A DNA stretch of 64,000 nucleotides from Streptomyces tanashiensis (GCF_014648895.1 NZ_BMRZ01000006.1:124001-188000); one strand, 5' to 3'; positions 48,949-57,850 are shown, numbered from the stretch's first letter. Numbers and translations: made by a program. Notes: generated by a model from the sequence alone, not told the origin.

Positions 48949-50948
48949 GAGCGGTACTCCAGGGCCGGCGCGTCCGGGCGTTCGATGCCGAAGACCCGTA
49001 CGTACAGGGAGAGTTCGGCTTCGAGGGCCCGGACCATGGTGTCGTCCCTCCGGAAGCCGTGCCCCTCCCCCTCGAAGGCGAGGTAGGCGTGCGGGACGCC
49101 CCGGCCGGCCGTGCGGGCGAGGAAGCGCTCGGCCTGCGCGGGCGGGCAGATGACGTCGTCGAGGCCCTGGAGCAGGAGGAACGGGGCCGTGACGCGGTCG
49201 ACGTGCTCCAGGGGCGAGCGCTCCTTGTAGCGGGCGGGCACCTCGTCGAGGGGGCCGATCAGCCCGTGGAGGTACTGGGACTCGAAGTCGTGGGTCTCGT
49301 CGGTGGCCCAGCCCCGCAGGTCCAGGATGGGGTAGATGATCGTCCCGCAGGCGTACACGTCGGTGGAGACGAGGGACGCGGCGGCCGTCCAGCCGCCCGC
49401 GCTGCCGCCGCGCACGGCCAGTCGGGCCGGGTCGGCGGTGCCCTCGGCCGCGAGCGCCGCCGCGACGGCCGCGCAGTCCTCGACGTCGACGACGCCCCAC
49501 TGCTCGCGCAGCCGCTCCCGGTACTCCCGGCCGTAGCCGGTCGAGCCGCCGTAGTTGACCTCGGCGACGCCGATGCCGCGCGAGGTGAAATAGGCGATCT
49601 CCAGGTCGAGGACGAGCGGGGCGTGTCCGGTGGGTCCGCCGTGCGCCCAGATCACGTAGGGCGGCAGCTCGCCCTCGGGTCCACTGCGCCCGGGGTGGTG
49701 CGGCGGGTACACCTGCGCGTGGATCTCCCGTCCGCCGGGGCCGGTGAAGGTACGGATCCGGGGCTCGGGGAGGTACGCGGGGTCGACGGCCTCGGTGTGG
49801 GCGGCTCCGACCACCCGGCTGCGACCGGTGCGGGTGTCGAGCTCGACGAGCTCGTAGGAGCGGTGGGGCGAGGCGGCGACGCCGACGACCCGGGTGCCGT
49901 GCGCGGCGAGGGTGGAGGCCCACTCCGTACGGGTCCCGCCGGCGTCGACGAGGGCACGGCGCTCGGGGTCGAGGATCCCGAGGGTGGTGGTGCCCCTGCC
50001 GTGGACGACGGCGATCAGCCCGTTCTCCAGGGGCGCGAACCAGCGCAGTCCGATCTTCCAGAGCGGGCCGCCGAACTCCTCGGCGCGGGGGCAGAGCGCC
50101 TCCGGTTCGGCGAGGGCCCCGTCGGCGTCGACCTCCGCGCGGTAGAGGTTCCACCAGCCGGTCCGGTCGCTGACGAGGAGCAGCCGGCCGGCGGCGTCCC
50201 AGTCGACCTGCGGGATCGACTCCGCGGGTCCCCCGGCGACGGTCCGGGCCTCGCGGAAGGTGCCGTCGGGGTTGACCTCGGCGAGCTGGACCTCGGTGCC
50301 GTCCCAGGGCATCCGGGGGTGGTCCCAGGCGATCCAGGCCGCCCGGCGGCCGTCCGGGGAGAGCCGGGGGCCGGTCACGAACCGGTGGCGCCCGTCGGAG
50401 AGCTCACGGACGGCGGTGCGGTCGTCGGCGGCCGAGCCGTCGAGGGGCACGGCGGCGAGGACGCGGCGCACATCGGTCGGCGCGGGACCGGTGAACTCCT
50501 CCAGGACGCACCACACCTCGCCCCGGTCCGGGTGGATCACCGGGTCCACCCAGCGCAGTCCGCCGCCGACGGCGGAGACCGGGGTGAGCGGCCGGGGCCG
50601 GGTGCCGGGGGCGGCGTCGGGCTCGTGGGCGTAGAGCCGCTGGTCGGTGAAGTGGCAGAACACGGCGAGCGGTCCGCCGGTGGGGCGGGCGACCGCCGCC
50701 CAGGGCTGCCCGCCGTACTCGACGACCCGGCTGCGGACGTTCCACGGGGCGGGCAGCAGGCTCTCCTCGGTGCCGTCGGCGCGCCGCCGGACGAGGGCGC
50801 GCCGGCCGCCCTCGGCGGGCCGGGGCGCGGTCCACCAGAGTTCGTCGCCGACGGCGCCGAGGTACTCGGGCCGACCGTCGCGGGCGGCGGCGAGCGCGGC
50901 GCTGACGGGTGACGGCCAGGTGCCGTGGGCGGCCGTGGTCGTGGCCAT
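48945..50948 (-). CDS. prolyl oligopeptidase family (S9) serine peptidase
   Basis: This 667-residue cytoplasmic peptidase has a beta-propeller N-terminal region (residues 1 to about 400, with WDHPRMPWDGTEVQLAEV and DPERRALVDAGGTR blades) and an alpha/beta hydrolase C-terminal domain. The triad is Ser in RGGSAGGWTAAA, Asp in QGLDDVICPP and His in EGEGHGFRRDD. The oxyanion motif HGGPTGHAPLV is present. The length is that of the acylaminoacyl-peptidase / dipeptidyl peptidase group. It lies between the M20 and S66 genes in the operon. No signal peptide. It would open short peptides released by the other members. Confidence 0.94.
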   Translation of the reverse strand: MATTTAAHGTWPSPVSAALAAARDGRPEYLGAVGDELWWTAPRPAEGGRRALVRRRADGTEESLLPAPWNVRSRVVEYGGQPWAAVARPTGGPLAVFCHFTDQRLYAHEPDAAPGTRPRPLTPVSAVGGGLRWVDPVIHPDRGEVWCVLEEFTGPAPTDVRRVLAAVPLDGSAADDRTAVRELSDGRHRFVTGPRLSPDGRRAAWIAWDHPRMPWDGTEVQLAEVNPDGTFREARTVAGGPAESIPQVDWDAAGRLLLVSDRTGWWNLYRAEVDADGALAEPEALCPRAEEFGGPLWKIGLRWFAPLENGLIAVVHGRGTTTLGILDPERRALVDAGGTRTEWASTLAAHGTRVVGVAASPHRSYELVELDTRTGRSRVVGAAHTEAVDPAYLPEPRIRTFTGPGGREIHAQVYPPHHPGRSGPEGELPPYVIWAHGGPTGHAPLVLDLEIAYFTSRGIGVAEVNYGGSTGYGREYRERLREQWGVVDVEDCAAVAAALAAEGTADPARLAVRGGSAGGWTAAASLVSTDVYACGTIIYPILDLRGWATDETHDFESQYLHGLIGPLDEVPARYKERSPLEHVDRVTAPFLLLQGLDDVICPPAQAERFLARTAGRGVPHAYLAFEGEGHGFRRDDTMVRALEAELSLYVRVFGIERPDAPALEYRS

Positions 50949-50986
50949 GTCTGTTCCCCCTGTCACGGTTCCGGTCCCCCTCTGTC

Positions 50987-52321
50987 CTACGCGGACTTCA
51001 GATAGTGGTCGAGCACCCGGACGCCGAAGTGCAGGGCGTCCACCGGGACGCGCTCGTCGACGCCGTGGAAGAGCGCTCCGTAGTCGAGGTCCGGGGGCAG
51101 CCGGAGCGGCGAGAAGCCGTAGCCGGTGATGCCGAGCCGGGAGAACTGCTTGGCGTCGGTGCCGCCGGACATCGTGAAGGGCACGACGTGCCCGGCGGGG
51201 TCGAAGCGCTCGACGGCGGCCCGGAGCTTGGCGAAGGTCGGCGAGTCGACCGGGGCCTCCAGGGGCACCTCGCGGTGGTGGAACTCCCACTCCACGTCGG
51301 GCCCGGTGAGCTCGTCCATGGTCGCGGCGAACTCCTCCTCGGCGCCCGGCAGCATCCGCCCGTCGATGTGGGCGACGGCCTGGCCCGGGATGACGTTGAT
51401 CTTGTAGCCGGCGTCGAGCATCGTCGGGTTGGCGCTGTTGCGGACGGTCGGCGCGACGAGGGCGGCGGCCGGTCCGAGCTTGTCGAGGAGGAGGTCGACG
51501 TCGAGGTCGGGGGCGCTCGTGTCGACGTCGATGCCGTACAGCGCGGCCAGTTCGGTGAGGGCCGCGCGGACGGTCGTGGTGAGGCGGACCGGCCAGGTGT
51601 GGGTGCCGATCCGGGCGACGGCCGTGGCGAGGCGGGTGACGGCGTTCGCCGTGTTCACCTTGGAGCCGTGGCCCGCCCGGCCGTGGGCGGTGAGCTTGAG
51701 CCAGGCGGTGCCCCGCTCGCCGGCCGCGATCGGGTAGAGGGTGGTGCCGGGCTGCGGGTGGAAGCTGAACGCCCCGGATTCGCTGATGCCCTCCGTACAG
51801 CCCTCGAAGAGCGCCGCGTGCCGGTCGGCGAGGAAGCCGGAGCCGTCCTCGGCGCTGGCCTCCTCGTCGGCGGTGTAGGCGAGGACGATGTCCCGGCGGG
51901 GCCTGATGCCGTGGCGGGCCCAGGAGCGGACGACGGCCAGGACCATCGCGTCCATGTTCTTCATGTCGACGGCGCCGCGCCCCCAGACGACCCCGTCGCG
52001 GACCTCGCCGGAGAAGGGGTGCACGGTCCATTCGGCGGGGTCGGCGGGCACCACGTCCAGGTGGCCGTGGACGAGGAGTGCCTCGGCCGAGGGGTCGGTG
52101 CCGGGGATCCGGGCCACCACGTTGGTGCGGCCGGGTGTCCGCTCCAGGAGGGTGGGCTCGATCCCGGCGTCCGCGAGCCGCTCGGCGACGTACTCGGCGG
52201 CCGGCCGCTCGCGGCAGTCGCCGCCGCCCCGGTTGGTGGTGTCGATGCGGATGAGCTCGGAGGTGAAGGTGACCACCTCGTCGAGCGCCGTCGTGTCCGG
52301 GCCCCGGACCTCCTCAGCCAT
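50987..52321 (-). CDS. M20/M25/M40 family metallopeptidase
   Basis: This 444-residue zinc peptidase has the two-domain M20 fold. Metal ligands are in LLVHGHLDVVP (His, Asp), GRGAVDMKN (bridging Asp), AYTADEEASAE (catalytic Glu and ligand Glu) and ALFHGVDERV (His). The dimerisation domain is inserted after residue 200 (LTAHGRAGHGSKVNTANAVT). It cleaves C-terminal or N-acylated dipeptides, and the subgroup includes ArgE/DapE/dipeptidases. Its first 8 bp overlap the M55 gene end, so they are translationally coupled. Confidence 0.94.
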   Translation of the reverse strand: MAEEVRGPDTTALDEVVTFTSELIRIDTTNRGGGDCRERPAAEYVAERLADAGIEPTLLERTPGRTNVVARIPGTDPSAEALLVHGHLDVVPADPAEWTVHPFSGEVRDGVVWGRGAVDMKNMDAMVLAVVRSWARHGIRPRRDIVLAYTADEEASAEDGSGFLADRHAALFEGCTEGISESGAFSFHPQPGTTLYPIAAGERGTAWLKLTAHGRAGHGSKVNTANAVTRLATAVARIGTHTWPVRLTTTVRAALTELAALYGIDVDTSAPDLDVDLLLDKLGPAAALVAPTVRNSANPTMLDAGYKINVIPGQAVAHIDGRMLPGAEEEFAATMDELTGPDVEWEFHHREVPLEAPVDSPTFAKLRAAVERFDPAGHVVPFTMSGGTDAKQFSRLGITGYGFSPLRLPPDLDYGALFHGVDERVPVDALHFGVRVLDHYLKSA

Positions 52322-53147
52322 ACTGCTCCTCCACCGCGGCCGAGACGATGGTCGTGACCGCCTTGAACGTGCGAATTGCCTCGTACATCGTCTCGCTGGT
52401 GTACGCGACGCGCCGCTCGCCGCTCCGCGCCACGCCGGGAACCACCGTGGCGGCGGCGCCCAGGTGCTCGGCGTCGAACTCCAGCTCCACGGTGAACGGG
52501 CCGCCCCGGACCGGCTCGTGCCGGACGGCGAGCGCGGCGCCGGTCTTCGCCGCGGCGCGGATGTCGGCGGCGGTCCTGGCCGGGGGGCGGCACACCGCCG
52601 CGTACCGCGAGACGTGGTCCTTGACGGCGACCTTGGGGGCCTCCGGCGCGTACCCGAGGGCGTCCTCGCAGGTCAGGTCGTCCCCGGTGACGAGGACGAC
52701 GGGGACGCCGTACTCCGCGACCACGTGGGCGTTGAGCACGCCCTCGCTCGCCCGCTCGCCGTTGAGCCAGACCCCGGTGATGGAGTTCGCGAGGTAGGTG
52801 TGCGCGAGGACGCCCTCCGCACCCGCGCCGGTGTGGTAGCCGACGAAGGCGATGCCGTCGACGTCCCCGTGCTGCACGCCCTCGACCATCGAGAGCGACT
52901 TGTGCCGGCCGGTGAGCATCTCGGCCCGCTCGTCGAGCCGCTCCAGGAGCAGGTTCCGCATGGACGAGTGCGCCTCGTTGATCAGGACCTCGTCCGCGCC
53001 GCCGTCGAAGAAGCCGAGCACGGCGGCGTTCACGTCGGAGGTGAACATCGCGCGGCACCGCTCCCACTGGGGCGTACCGGGCAGCACGTCGGCGGGCCAG
53101 GTCACACCGGTCGCGCCCTCCATGTCGGCGCTGATGAGGATCTTCAT
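52314..53147 (-). CDS. M55 family D-aminopeptidase (DppA-like)
   Basis: This 277-residue enzyme resembles Bacillus subtilis DppA, a zinc D-aminopeptidase acting on D-Ala-D-Ala and D-Ala-containing peptides. The N-terminus KILISADMEGATGV with its Asp and Glu ligands is the family hallmark; further ligands lie in VLINEAHSSMRN and FVGYHTGAGAEGV. ATG 53147 gives the usual start; GTG 53156 would overlap the promoter. TACGGT on the minus strand ends 7 nt before the ATG, so it is probably leaderless and heads the four-peptidase operon. Confidence 0.92.
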   Translation of the reverse strand: MKILISADMEGATGVTWPADVLPGTPQWERCRAMFTSDVNAAVLGFFDGGADEVLINEAHSSMRNLLLERLDERAEMLTGRHKSLSMVEGVQHGDVDGIAFVGYHTGAGAEGVLAHTYLANSITGVWLNGERASEGVLNAHVVAEYGVPVVLVTGDDLTCEDALGYAPEAPKVAVKDHVSRYAAVCRPPARTAADIRAAAKTGAALAVRHEPVRGGPFTVELEFDAEHLGAAATVVPGVARSGERRVAYTSETMYEAIRTFKAVTTIVSAAVEEQYG

Positions 53148-53154
53148 GCCTGGC

Positions 53155-53160
53155 ACCGTA
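53155..53160 (-). promoter_or_regulatory. -10 hexamer TACGGT heading the peptidase operon
   Basis: TACGGT (minus strand) fits TANNNT and ends 7 nt before ATG 53147. It favours 53147 over the GTG at 53156, which lies within the hexamer. Confidence 0.5.
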
Positions 53161-53359
53161 CGCGCCGCCCGGCCGCCCTACCACCCCTGTGGATAACCGC
53201 CGTTGGAGTGGACCACTGGCACCCGCCGGAAGGCGGTACGGAACATCCGGCCGGTTCCGGATACCCCCGGTCGGGGAGAATCGGTGTCCGCACGGCGGCC
53301 CGGCGCGCCACCCCATCGGCGGTCCTCGAATCGGACGAAACATCGCCAAGGGGTGCGTA

Positions 53360-53365
53360 TAGGCT
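53360..53365 (+). promoter_or_regulatory. -10 candidate TAGGCT for the gene at 53408
   Basis: TAGGCT, within TATAGGCT, is a good -10 and lies 43 nt before GTG 53408. No standard -35 (TTGACA-like) is found at 16-18 nt, so an alternative sigma factor is possible. The rest of the 260-bp gap to the M55 gene shows no other identifiable signal. Confidence 0.45.
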
Positions 53366-53407
53366 GTCGGCCGCAGTTGTCGTTGTCGACCTTCCGGAGA
53401 GCCCTCG

Positions 53408-54583
53408 GTGACCATCGCCTTCACCCCGTCCGAATCCGCGCCCGTGGAGACCGGGCCCGTCGTCGTTCCCGAGCCCGCCGGGCCCGTCATGGCGGCGGAG
53501 CCGGAGTTCTGGGAGCCGTCGGCCCCGGGGCCCCAGGAGGCCCCTGCACCCCAGGAGGCCCCCGAGCCCCACGCCGAGGACGGCCGGGACCACGACCCCG
53601 TCGTCGTGCGGGACGCCCGGGACTTCGGCGTCTACGCGCGGACCGGTGGCTGGGCGTTCGCGCTGAAGGTGGCCCGGAGCGTCCGGCCCGGCGGGCAGGC
53701 CGCCGAGGGGACGGCCCGGACCAAGGTCTCGGCGAAGGCCTTCGCCGAGCTCGCCGGGTGCTCCCCGGAGCGGGTCATGCGCTACTACAAGGCCTGGGAC
53801 ATGGCGGCCGACGACGGTCTGGTCCCGCAGTTCGAGGTGCTGGTCCCGGGCGAGGACATCGAGCTGCCGGACGCGGACGTCTGGCTCTCGTACTACACCT
53901 CCCGCAACAGCGCGTCCTCCGTGCGCGGCCAGGCGATCAGCGCGGCGGCCGAGGCGGAGGGCATCCGGCCGACGAAGGCCCTGGAGGTCGCGGAGAACCC
54001 GACGGCGCTGCGGGCGGCGATCCTCGCCGACCCCGGGACGGCGGAGGCCGCGCGCGGGGCGCTGCTCGACCGGATGAAGGAGGACCCGGCCCTCCAGACC
54101 GAGATGGCCCGGGCGATCGCCCGTACCGACGACCTGAAGAAGGCGGTGGCGAGCGAGGCGAAGGCGGCCGACCGCATCGGGTACGTGCGGCAGATCGTCG
54201 AGAACGGCCAGATCAGGACCCCCGCCGGGCAGACCGTGGAGGCGCCGGCCGAGCTGCGGGCCGAGGCCGAGCGGCACCTGTCGCTCCTCGACGAGCTGGA
54301 CGACTCGGAGGAGGCGGGCGAGTGGGCCGGCGAGGCCTACGACACGGTGAAGGGCCTGGTCGCCAAGGCGGTCGAGGAGGATCCGGCGCTGCGCGTCCAG
54401 GAGCGGCGGACGAAGTTCTACAACAGCCTGCAGAAGGCGACGAAGGTCTTCGAGGAGCTGACGCTGGACGAGGTGATGGAGGAGGACATCTACGAGGCGG
54501 ACATGCTCCAGCGCCTCGAGGCCCTCCAGGAGGCGATCGGCACCTGCATCAGCGCGCTGCGCAAGGCCACGACCACCTCCTGA
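53408..54583 (+). CDS. hypothetical protein with putative HTH and helical coiled-coil region
   Basis: I cannot name a family for this 391-residue protein. It opens with about 65 acidic, Pro/Glu-rich, probably disordered residues, then VVVRDARDFGVYARTGGWAF and a helix-turn-helix-like segment, VSAKAFAELAGCSPERVMRY. From about residue 190 it is highly helical and charged (AAEAARGALLDRMKEDPAL, ELRAEAERHLSLLDELDDSE), as in partition or nucleoid-associated proteins. GTG 53408 has GGAGAG about 7 nt upstream. It converges on the MFS gene with 10 bp between the stops. A DNA-binding role is inference. Confidence 0.7.
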   Translation: MTIAFTPSESAPVETGPVVVPEPAGPVMAAEPEFWEPSAPGPQEAPAPQEAPEPHAEDGRDHDPVVVRDARDFGVYARTGGWAFALKVARSVRPGGQAAEGTARTKVSAKAFAELAGCSPERVMRYYKAWDMAADDGLVPQFEVLVPGEDIELPDADVWLSYYTSRNSASSVRGQAISAAAEAEGIRPTKALEVAENPTALRAAILADPGTAEAARGALLDRMKEDPALQTEMARAIARTDDLKKAVASEAKAADRIGYVRQIVENGQIRTPAGQTVEAPAELRAEAERHLSLLDELDDSEEAGEWAGEAYDTVKGLVAKAVEEDPALRVQERRTKFYNSLQKATKVFEELTLDEVMEEDIYEADMLQRLEALQEAIGTCISALRKATTTS

Positions 54584-54593
54584 GGGCGGTCGG

Positions 54594-57062
54594 TCAGTCC
54601 TCGTGGCCGAGCTGGAGGTCGCGCTCGGTGCGGCCGCCGCCGGCCACCTGGAGGACGGTGGCGACGGGCGGGTACCCGGCGGCGATGACCGTGTACTCGC
54701 CGGAGGACAGGTCGATGAAGCGGAAGGTGCCGTCGGCCCCGGTGGTGAGGGTGTCGACGACGTTGCCCGCGGCGTCGAGGAGGGTGACGCGGGCGTCCTC
54801 CACGGGCCGCCCGCCCCCGGCCCTCACGGTGCCGCGCAGCACCGCTCCGCCGGCCAGTTCGATGTCCTGGCGGGTCTCGCGGGAGGCCTGGACGCTCACG
54901 GGGAGGGCGGCGGGCCGGAAGGCGGGGGCGCTGGCGGCGAGCGTGTACTCGCCGGCGACCAGTTCGCCGATCACGTATCCGCCCTCGCGCCCGCTGCGGG
55001 TGGAGGCGACGACCTCGCCGCGCACGTCGGTGAGGGTGACGGCCGCGTCACGCACGGGCGTGCCGTCGGCGGTGACGACGCTGCCCGCGAGCCGTCCGGC
55101 GCCGCCGAGGACGACGTCGAGCTCGACCGGCCGGTCGCCGACGGTGACGGAGACGGCCTGCGGCTGGTGTCCGCCGGCCGCCGCGATCAGGACGTACGCG
55201 CCGCCGCCGGGGACGCTCAGCGCGTACCGGCCGTCCTCACCGCTCGCGCCGCGGCCGATCTGCCGCCCCTGGACGTCGATGAGGGTGAGCGCGGCCCGGG
55301 GGACGCGGCTGCCGTCGTGGTGCTGGACGACACCGCAGACGGGCACTCCGGAGTGCACGGGGGTGGCGGCGGGGGCCGGGGCGGCGTGGCGGGCGTGCGG
55401 GACCGCCTGGGTGACACCCGGGTCGGTGACCCCGGTGGCCTCGGCGAGGGGGCTGTGGTGGGACACCAGCGGTTTCTCCTTGAGGAAGAAGGCGAGGACG
55501 AGGCCGAGCACGAGGACCGGCACCAGGTAGAGGAAGATCCGCGGCATCGCGTCCGCGTACGCCTGGATGTACGCGTCGCGCAGGGCGGGCGGCAGGCTGT
55601 GGACGGTCCCCGGGGTGATCGACTCGGGCGGCGGCGGTGACGCGGAGCCGCCCTGCGCGAGGACGCCCGCGAGCCGGTCGCCGAGGGCATCGTCGAGCCG
55701 GGAGGCGAAGAGGGTGCCGAAGACCGCGGCGCCGATGCTGCCGCCGATCTGGCGGAAGTAGGTGTGGGCGCTGGTGGCGGTGCCCAGGTCAGCGGGGCGG
55801 ACGGAGTTCTGCACGGCGAGCACGAGCACGGGCATGACCAGGCCGATGCCGGTGCCGAGGACCGCCTGCCAGAGGCTGTGCTGGAGGCGCGGGGTGTCGG
55901 TGTCCATGCGGGAGAGGAGCCACATGCCGAGGACGGAGACGGCCCCGCCGACCACCGGGTAGATCTTGTAGTGGCCGGTGCGGCTGATGAGCTGGCCGGA
56001 GACGACGGAGGCGATGACGATGCCGCCCATGAGGGGCAGCATCAGGAGGCCGGACTCGGTGGCGCTGGCGCCCTCGACCATCTGCAGGAAGCTGGGCAGG
56101 TAGCTGGCGGCGCCGAAGAGCGCGATGCCGACGACGGCTCCGACGAGGGCGGTGACGGTGAAGACGGAGTCGCGGAACAGCCGGAGCGGGATGAGGGGTT
56201 CGGGCGCGAAGTGCTCGACGACCAGGAAGAGCAGGGTCGTTCCGGCGGCTCCGCAGGCGAGGGCGAGGATGACCCGGGAGTCCCAGGCGTACTCGGTGCC
56301 GCCCCAGCTCGTGAGGAGGACCAGGCAGGTGGAGGCGGCGGCGAGGAGCAGCGCGCCGAGGACGTCGAAGCGCGCGCGTGCGGTGGGTTTCGGGAGCTTG
56401 AGGACGGCGGCGACCACGGCGAGGGTGACGAGCCCGAAGGGCACGTTGAAGTAGAAGCACCAGCGCCAGGAGACGTGGTCGGTGAAGAAGCCGCCCAGCA
56501 GGGGTCCCGCGACGGAGGCGAGGCCGAAGGCGGCGCCGATCAGTCCCATGTAGCGGCCGCGTTCCCGGGCCGGGACGATGTCGGCGATGATCGCCTGGAC
56601 GCCGATCATGAGGCCGCCGGCGCCGGCGCCCTGGATCGCGCGGAAGGCGATGAGCTGGTCCATCGTGCGGGACCAGCCGGCGAGACCGGAGCCGATGACG
56701 AAGACGACGATCGCGAAGAGGAAGACGCCCTTGCGGCCGAGGAGGTCGCCGAGCTTTCCGTACACCGGCAGGCCGATGGTGGAGGTCAGCAGGTAGGCGG
56801 TGATCGCCCAGGACATCCGGTCCAGGCCCTGGAGTTCGCCGACGATCTTCGGCAGGGCCGTGGCGACGATCATCTGCTCGAGCGCGGCGAGGAGCAGCGC
56901 GAGCATGAGTCCGCAGAAGACGAGCCGGACGCGGCGGGGGTCGAGGCCGGCGGATCCCGGCCCGGCCGGTGGCGCGGGGTCGGCGTGCGGTCCGTCCGGG
57001 GCGAACGGTGGCGCGCCTTCCCCGGCGTCCTCGACGCCTTTGACCATCGTGATCGCACCCAC
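54594..57062 (-). CDS. MFS transporter (DHA2) with C-terminal carboxypeptidase-regulatory-like domains
   Basis: This 822-residue protein is a 14-TM DHA2 drug:H+ antiporter-type transporter fused to three Ig-like repeats. The MFS part has LAALEQMIVATALPKIVGEL and YGKLGDLLGRKGVFL (motif A). After the last helix (IFLYLVPVLVLGLVLAFFLK) come three repeats of about 80 residues with GSRVPRAALTLIDVQGRQIG, GTPVRDAAVTLTDVRGEVVA and GRPVEDARVTLLDAAGNVVD, the carboxypeptidase-D regulatory/Cna-B-like fold. Both termini of such transporters face the cytoplasm, so the repeats are expected inside. The start GTG 57062 has GGGAG 7 nt upstream; ATG 57047 is an alternative. Confidence 0.9.
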   Translation of the reverse strand: MGAITMVKGVEDAGEGAPPFAPDGPHADPAPPAGPGSAGLDPRRVRLVFCGLMLALLLAALEQMIVATALPKIVGELQGLDRMSWAITAYLLTSTIGLPVYGKLGDLLGRKGVFLFAIVVFVIGSGLAGWSRTMDQLIAFRAIQGAGAGGLMIGVQAIIADIVPARERGRYMGLIGAAFGLASVAGPLLGGFFTDHVSWRWCFYFNVPFGLVTLAVVAAVLKLPKPTARARFDVLGALLLAAASTCLVLLTSWGGTEYAWDSRVILALACGAAGTTLLFLVVEHFAPEPLIPLRLFRDSVFTVTALVGAVVGIALFGAASYLPSFLQMVEGASATESGLLMLPLMGGIVIASVVSGQLISRTGHYKIYPVVGGAVSVLGMWLLSRMDTDTPRLQHSLWQAVLGTGIGLVMPVLVLAVQNSVRPADLGTATSAHTYFRQIGGSIGAAVFGTLFASRLDDALGDRLAGVLAQGGSASPPPPESITPGTVHSLPPALRDAYIQAYADAMPRIFLYLVPVLVLGLVLAFFLKEKPLVSHHSPLAEATGVTDPGVTQAVPHARHAAPAPAATPVHSGVPVCGVVQHHDGSRVPRAALTLIDVQGRQIGRGASGEDGRYALSVPGGGAYVLIAAAGGHQPQAVSVTVGDRPVELDVVLGGAGRLAGSVVTADGTPVRDAAVTLTDVRGEVVASTRSGREGGYVIGELVAGEYTLAASAPAFRPAALPVSVQASRETRQDIELAGGAVLRGTVRAGGGRPVEDARVTLLDAAGNVVDTLTTGADGTFRFIDLSSGEYTVIAAGYPPVATVLQVAGGGRTERDLQLGHED

Positions 57063-57102
57063 GTGTCTGCTCCCGTCGTCGCGGCGTCTGCGCCGCGCCA
57101 TT

Positions 57103-57121
57103 CTTCGCATTGCACGCGAAG
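57103..57121. promoter_or_regulatory. inverted repeat upstream of MFS gene
   Basis: CTTCGC (57103-57108) and GCGAAG (57116-57121) flank 7 nt, 41 bp before the MFS start. Such repeats are typical operators of TetR/MarR-type efflux repressors, but no repressor gene is adjacent. The rest of the 240-bp gap shows nothing else definite. Confidence 0.4.
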
Positions 57122-57302
57122 GGGGAGCAAGTCGGGCGGTACGGGAGGACGGTGGCGGCCCGAGGGGTCAAACCCCCCTACGGGGCGGCGCACTTGGGTC
57201 GCTCATCAGCGCGTTTGCGAGAAGGCCCGCGCCCCCCGGTGCGCGGGGGCGCCGGTACGGGGGGTGCGGGCGATCCACTCGAATCGGTGAACGCTCCGGG
57301 CG

Positions 57303-57746
57303 TTACTTCTCGACCTCGTCCGCCAGCTTGGCGAGGACGGCGTCGTAGATGCGGCCGAGACCCTTGGGCGCGAAGGTCTTCTCGAAGAAGCCGCCGATGC
57401 CGCCGGCGCCGTTCCAGACGGTGGTCACGACGGCTCGGGACTTGCCCTCGCCGGCGGGGGTCACGGTCCAGGTGGTGACCATGGAGGAGTTGCGGTCCTT
57501 CTCGACGAGCTGCCCGTCGGTGGGCTCGGTGACCTCCAGCAGGCAGTCGCGGACGCGCTTGCTGGTGGCCTGGAGCTTCCAGTGGACGAGGGTGCCCTCG
57601 CCGTCGCCGCCCTCCCGCACCTCGTACTCGCTGAAGTGCTCGGGGAGCACCTTCTCGCGCGTACCGCTGTAGTCGGCCAGCGCGTCGAACACCGTCTCCG
57701 CGTCCGCGGCGATGATCCGTTCCGTGGTGGCCTCGACCTGCGCCAT
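57303..57746 (-). CDS. SRPBCC family protein (polyketide cyclase-like)
   Basis: This 147-residue protein has the START/Bet v1-like hydrophobic-pocket fold. VEATTERIIAADAETVFDAL at the start and WNGAGGIGGFFEKTFAPKGL at the end match the polyketide cyclase/dehydrase group. It may bind a lipid or small aromatic. GGAGGAAG lies 3 nt before ATG 57746, a strong start signal. It is divergent from the radical SAM gene, 148 bp between starts. No polyketide genes are adjacent. Confidence 0.9.
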   Translation of the reverse strand: MAQVEATTERIIAADAETVFDALADYSGTREKVLPEHFSEYEVREGGDGEGTLVHWKLQATSKRVRDCLLEVTEPTDGQLVEKDRNSSMVTTWTVTPAGEGKSRAVVTTVWNGAGGIGGFFEKTFAPKGLGRIYDAVLAKLADEVEK

Positions 57747-57838
57747 TGACTTCCTCCAGCTCGATGATTCCTCGGGGGTGTGGGCCAAGCGAACCACGTG
57801 GGCTCCGGGGGGCGAAATCCGGGTTGCGACGATCAAGG

Positions 57839-57850
57839 GAACAGATGTTC
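57839..57850. promoter_or_regulatory. LexA-type SOS box
   Basis: GAACAGATGTTC has the GAAC-N4-GTTC palindrome that Gram-positive and actinobacterial LexA binds. It ends directly before a TATTCT -10 candidate (57851-57856), 44 bp upstream of the radical SAM start. The Mycobacterium tuberculosis homologue Rv2578c was listed among genes with a mycobacterial SOS box, which supports a conserved damage response. Confidence 0.65.
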
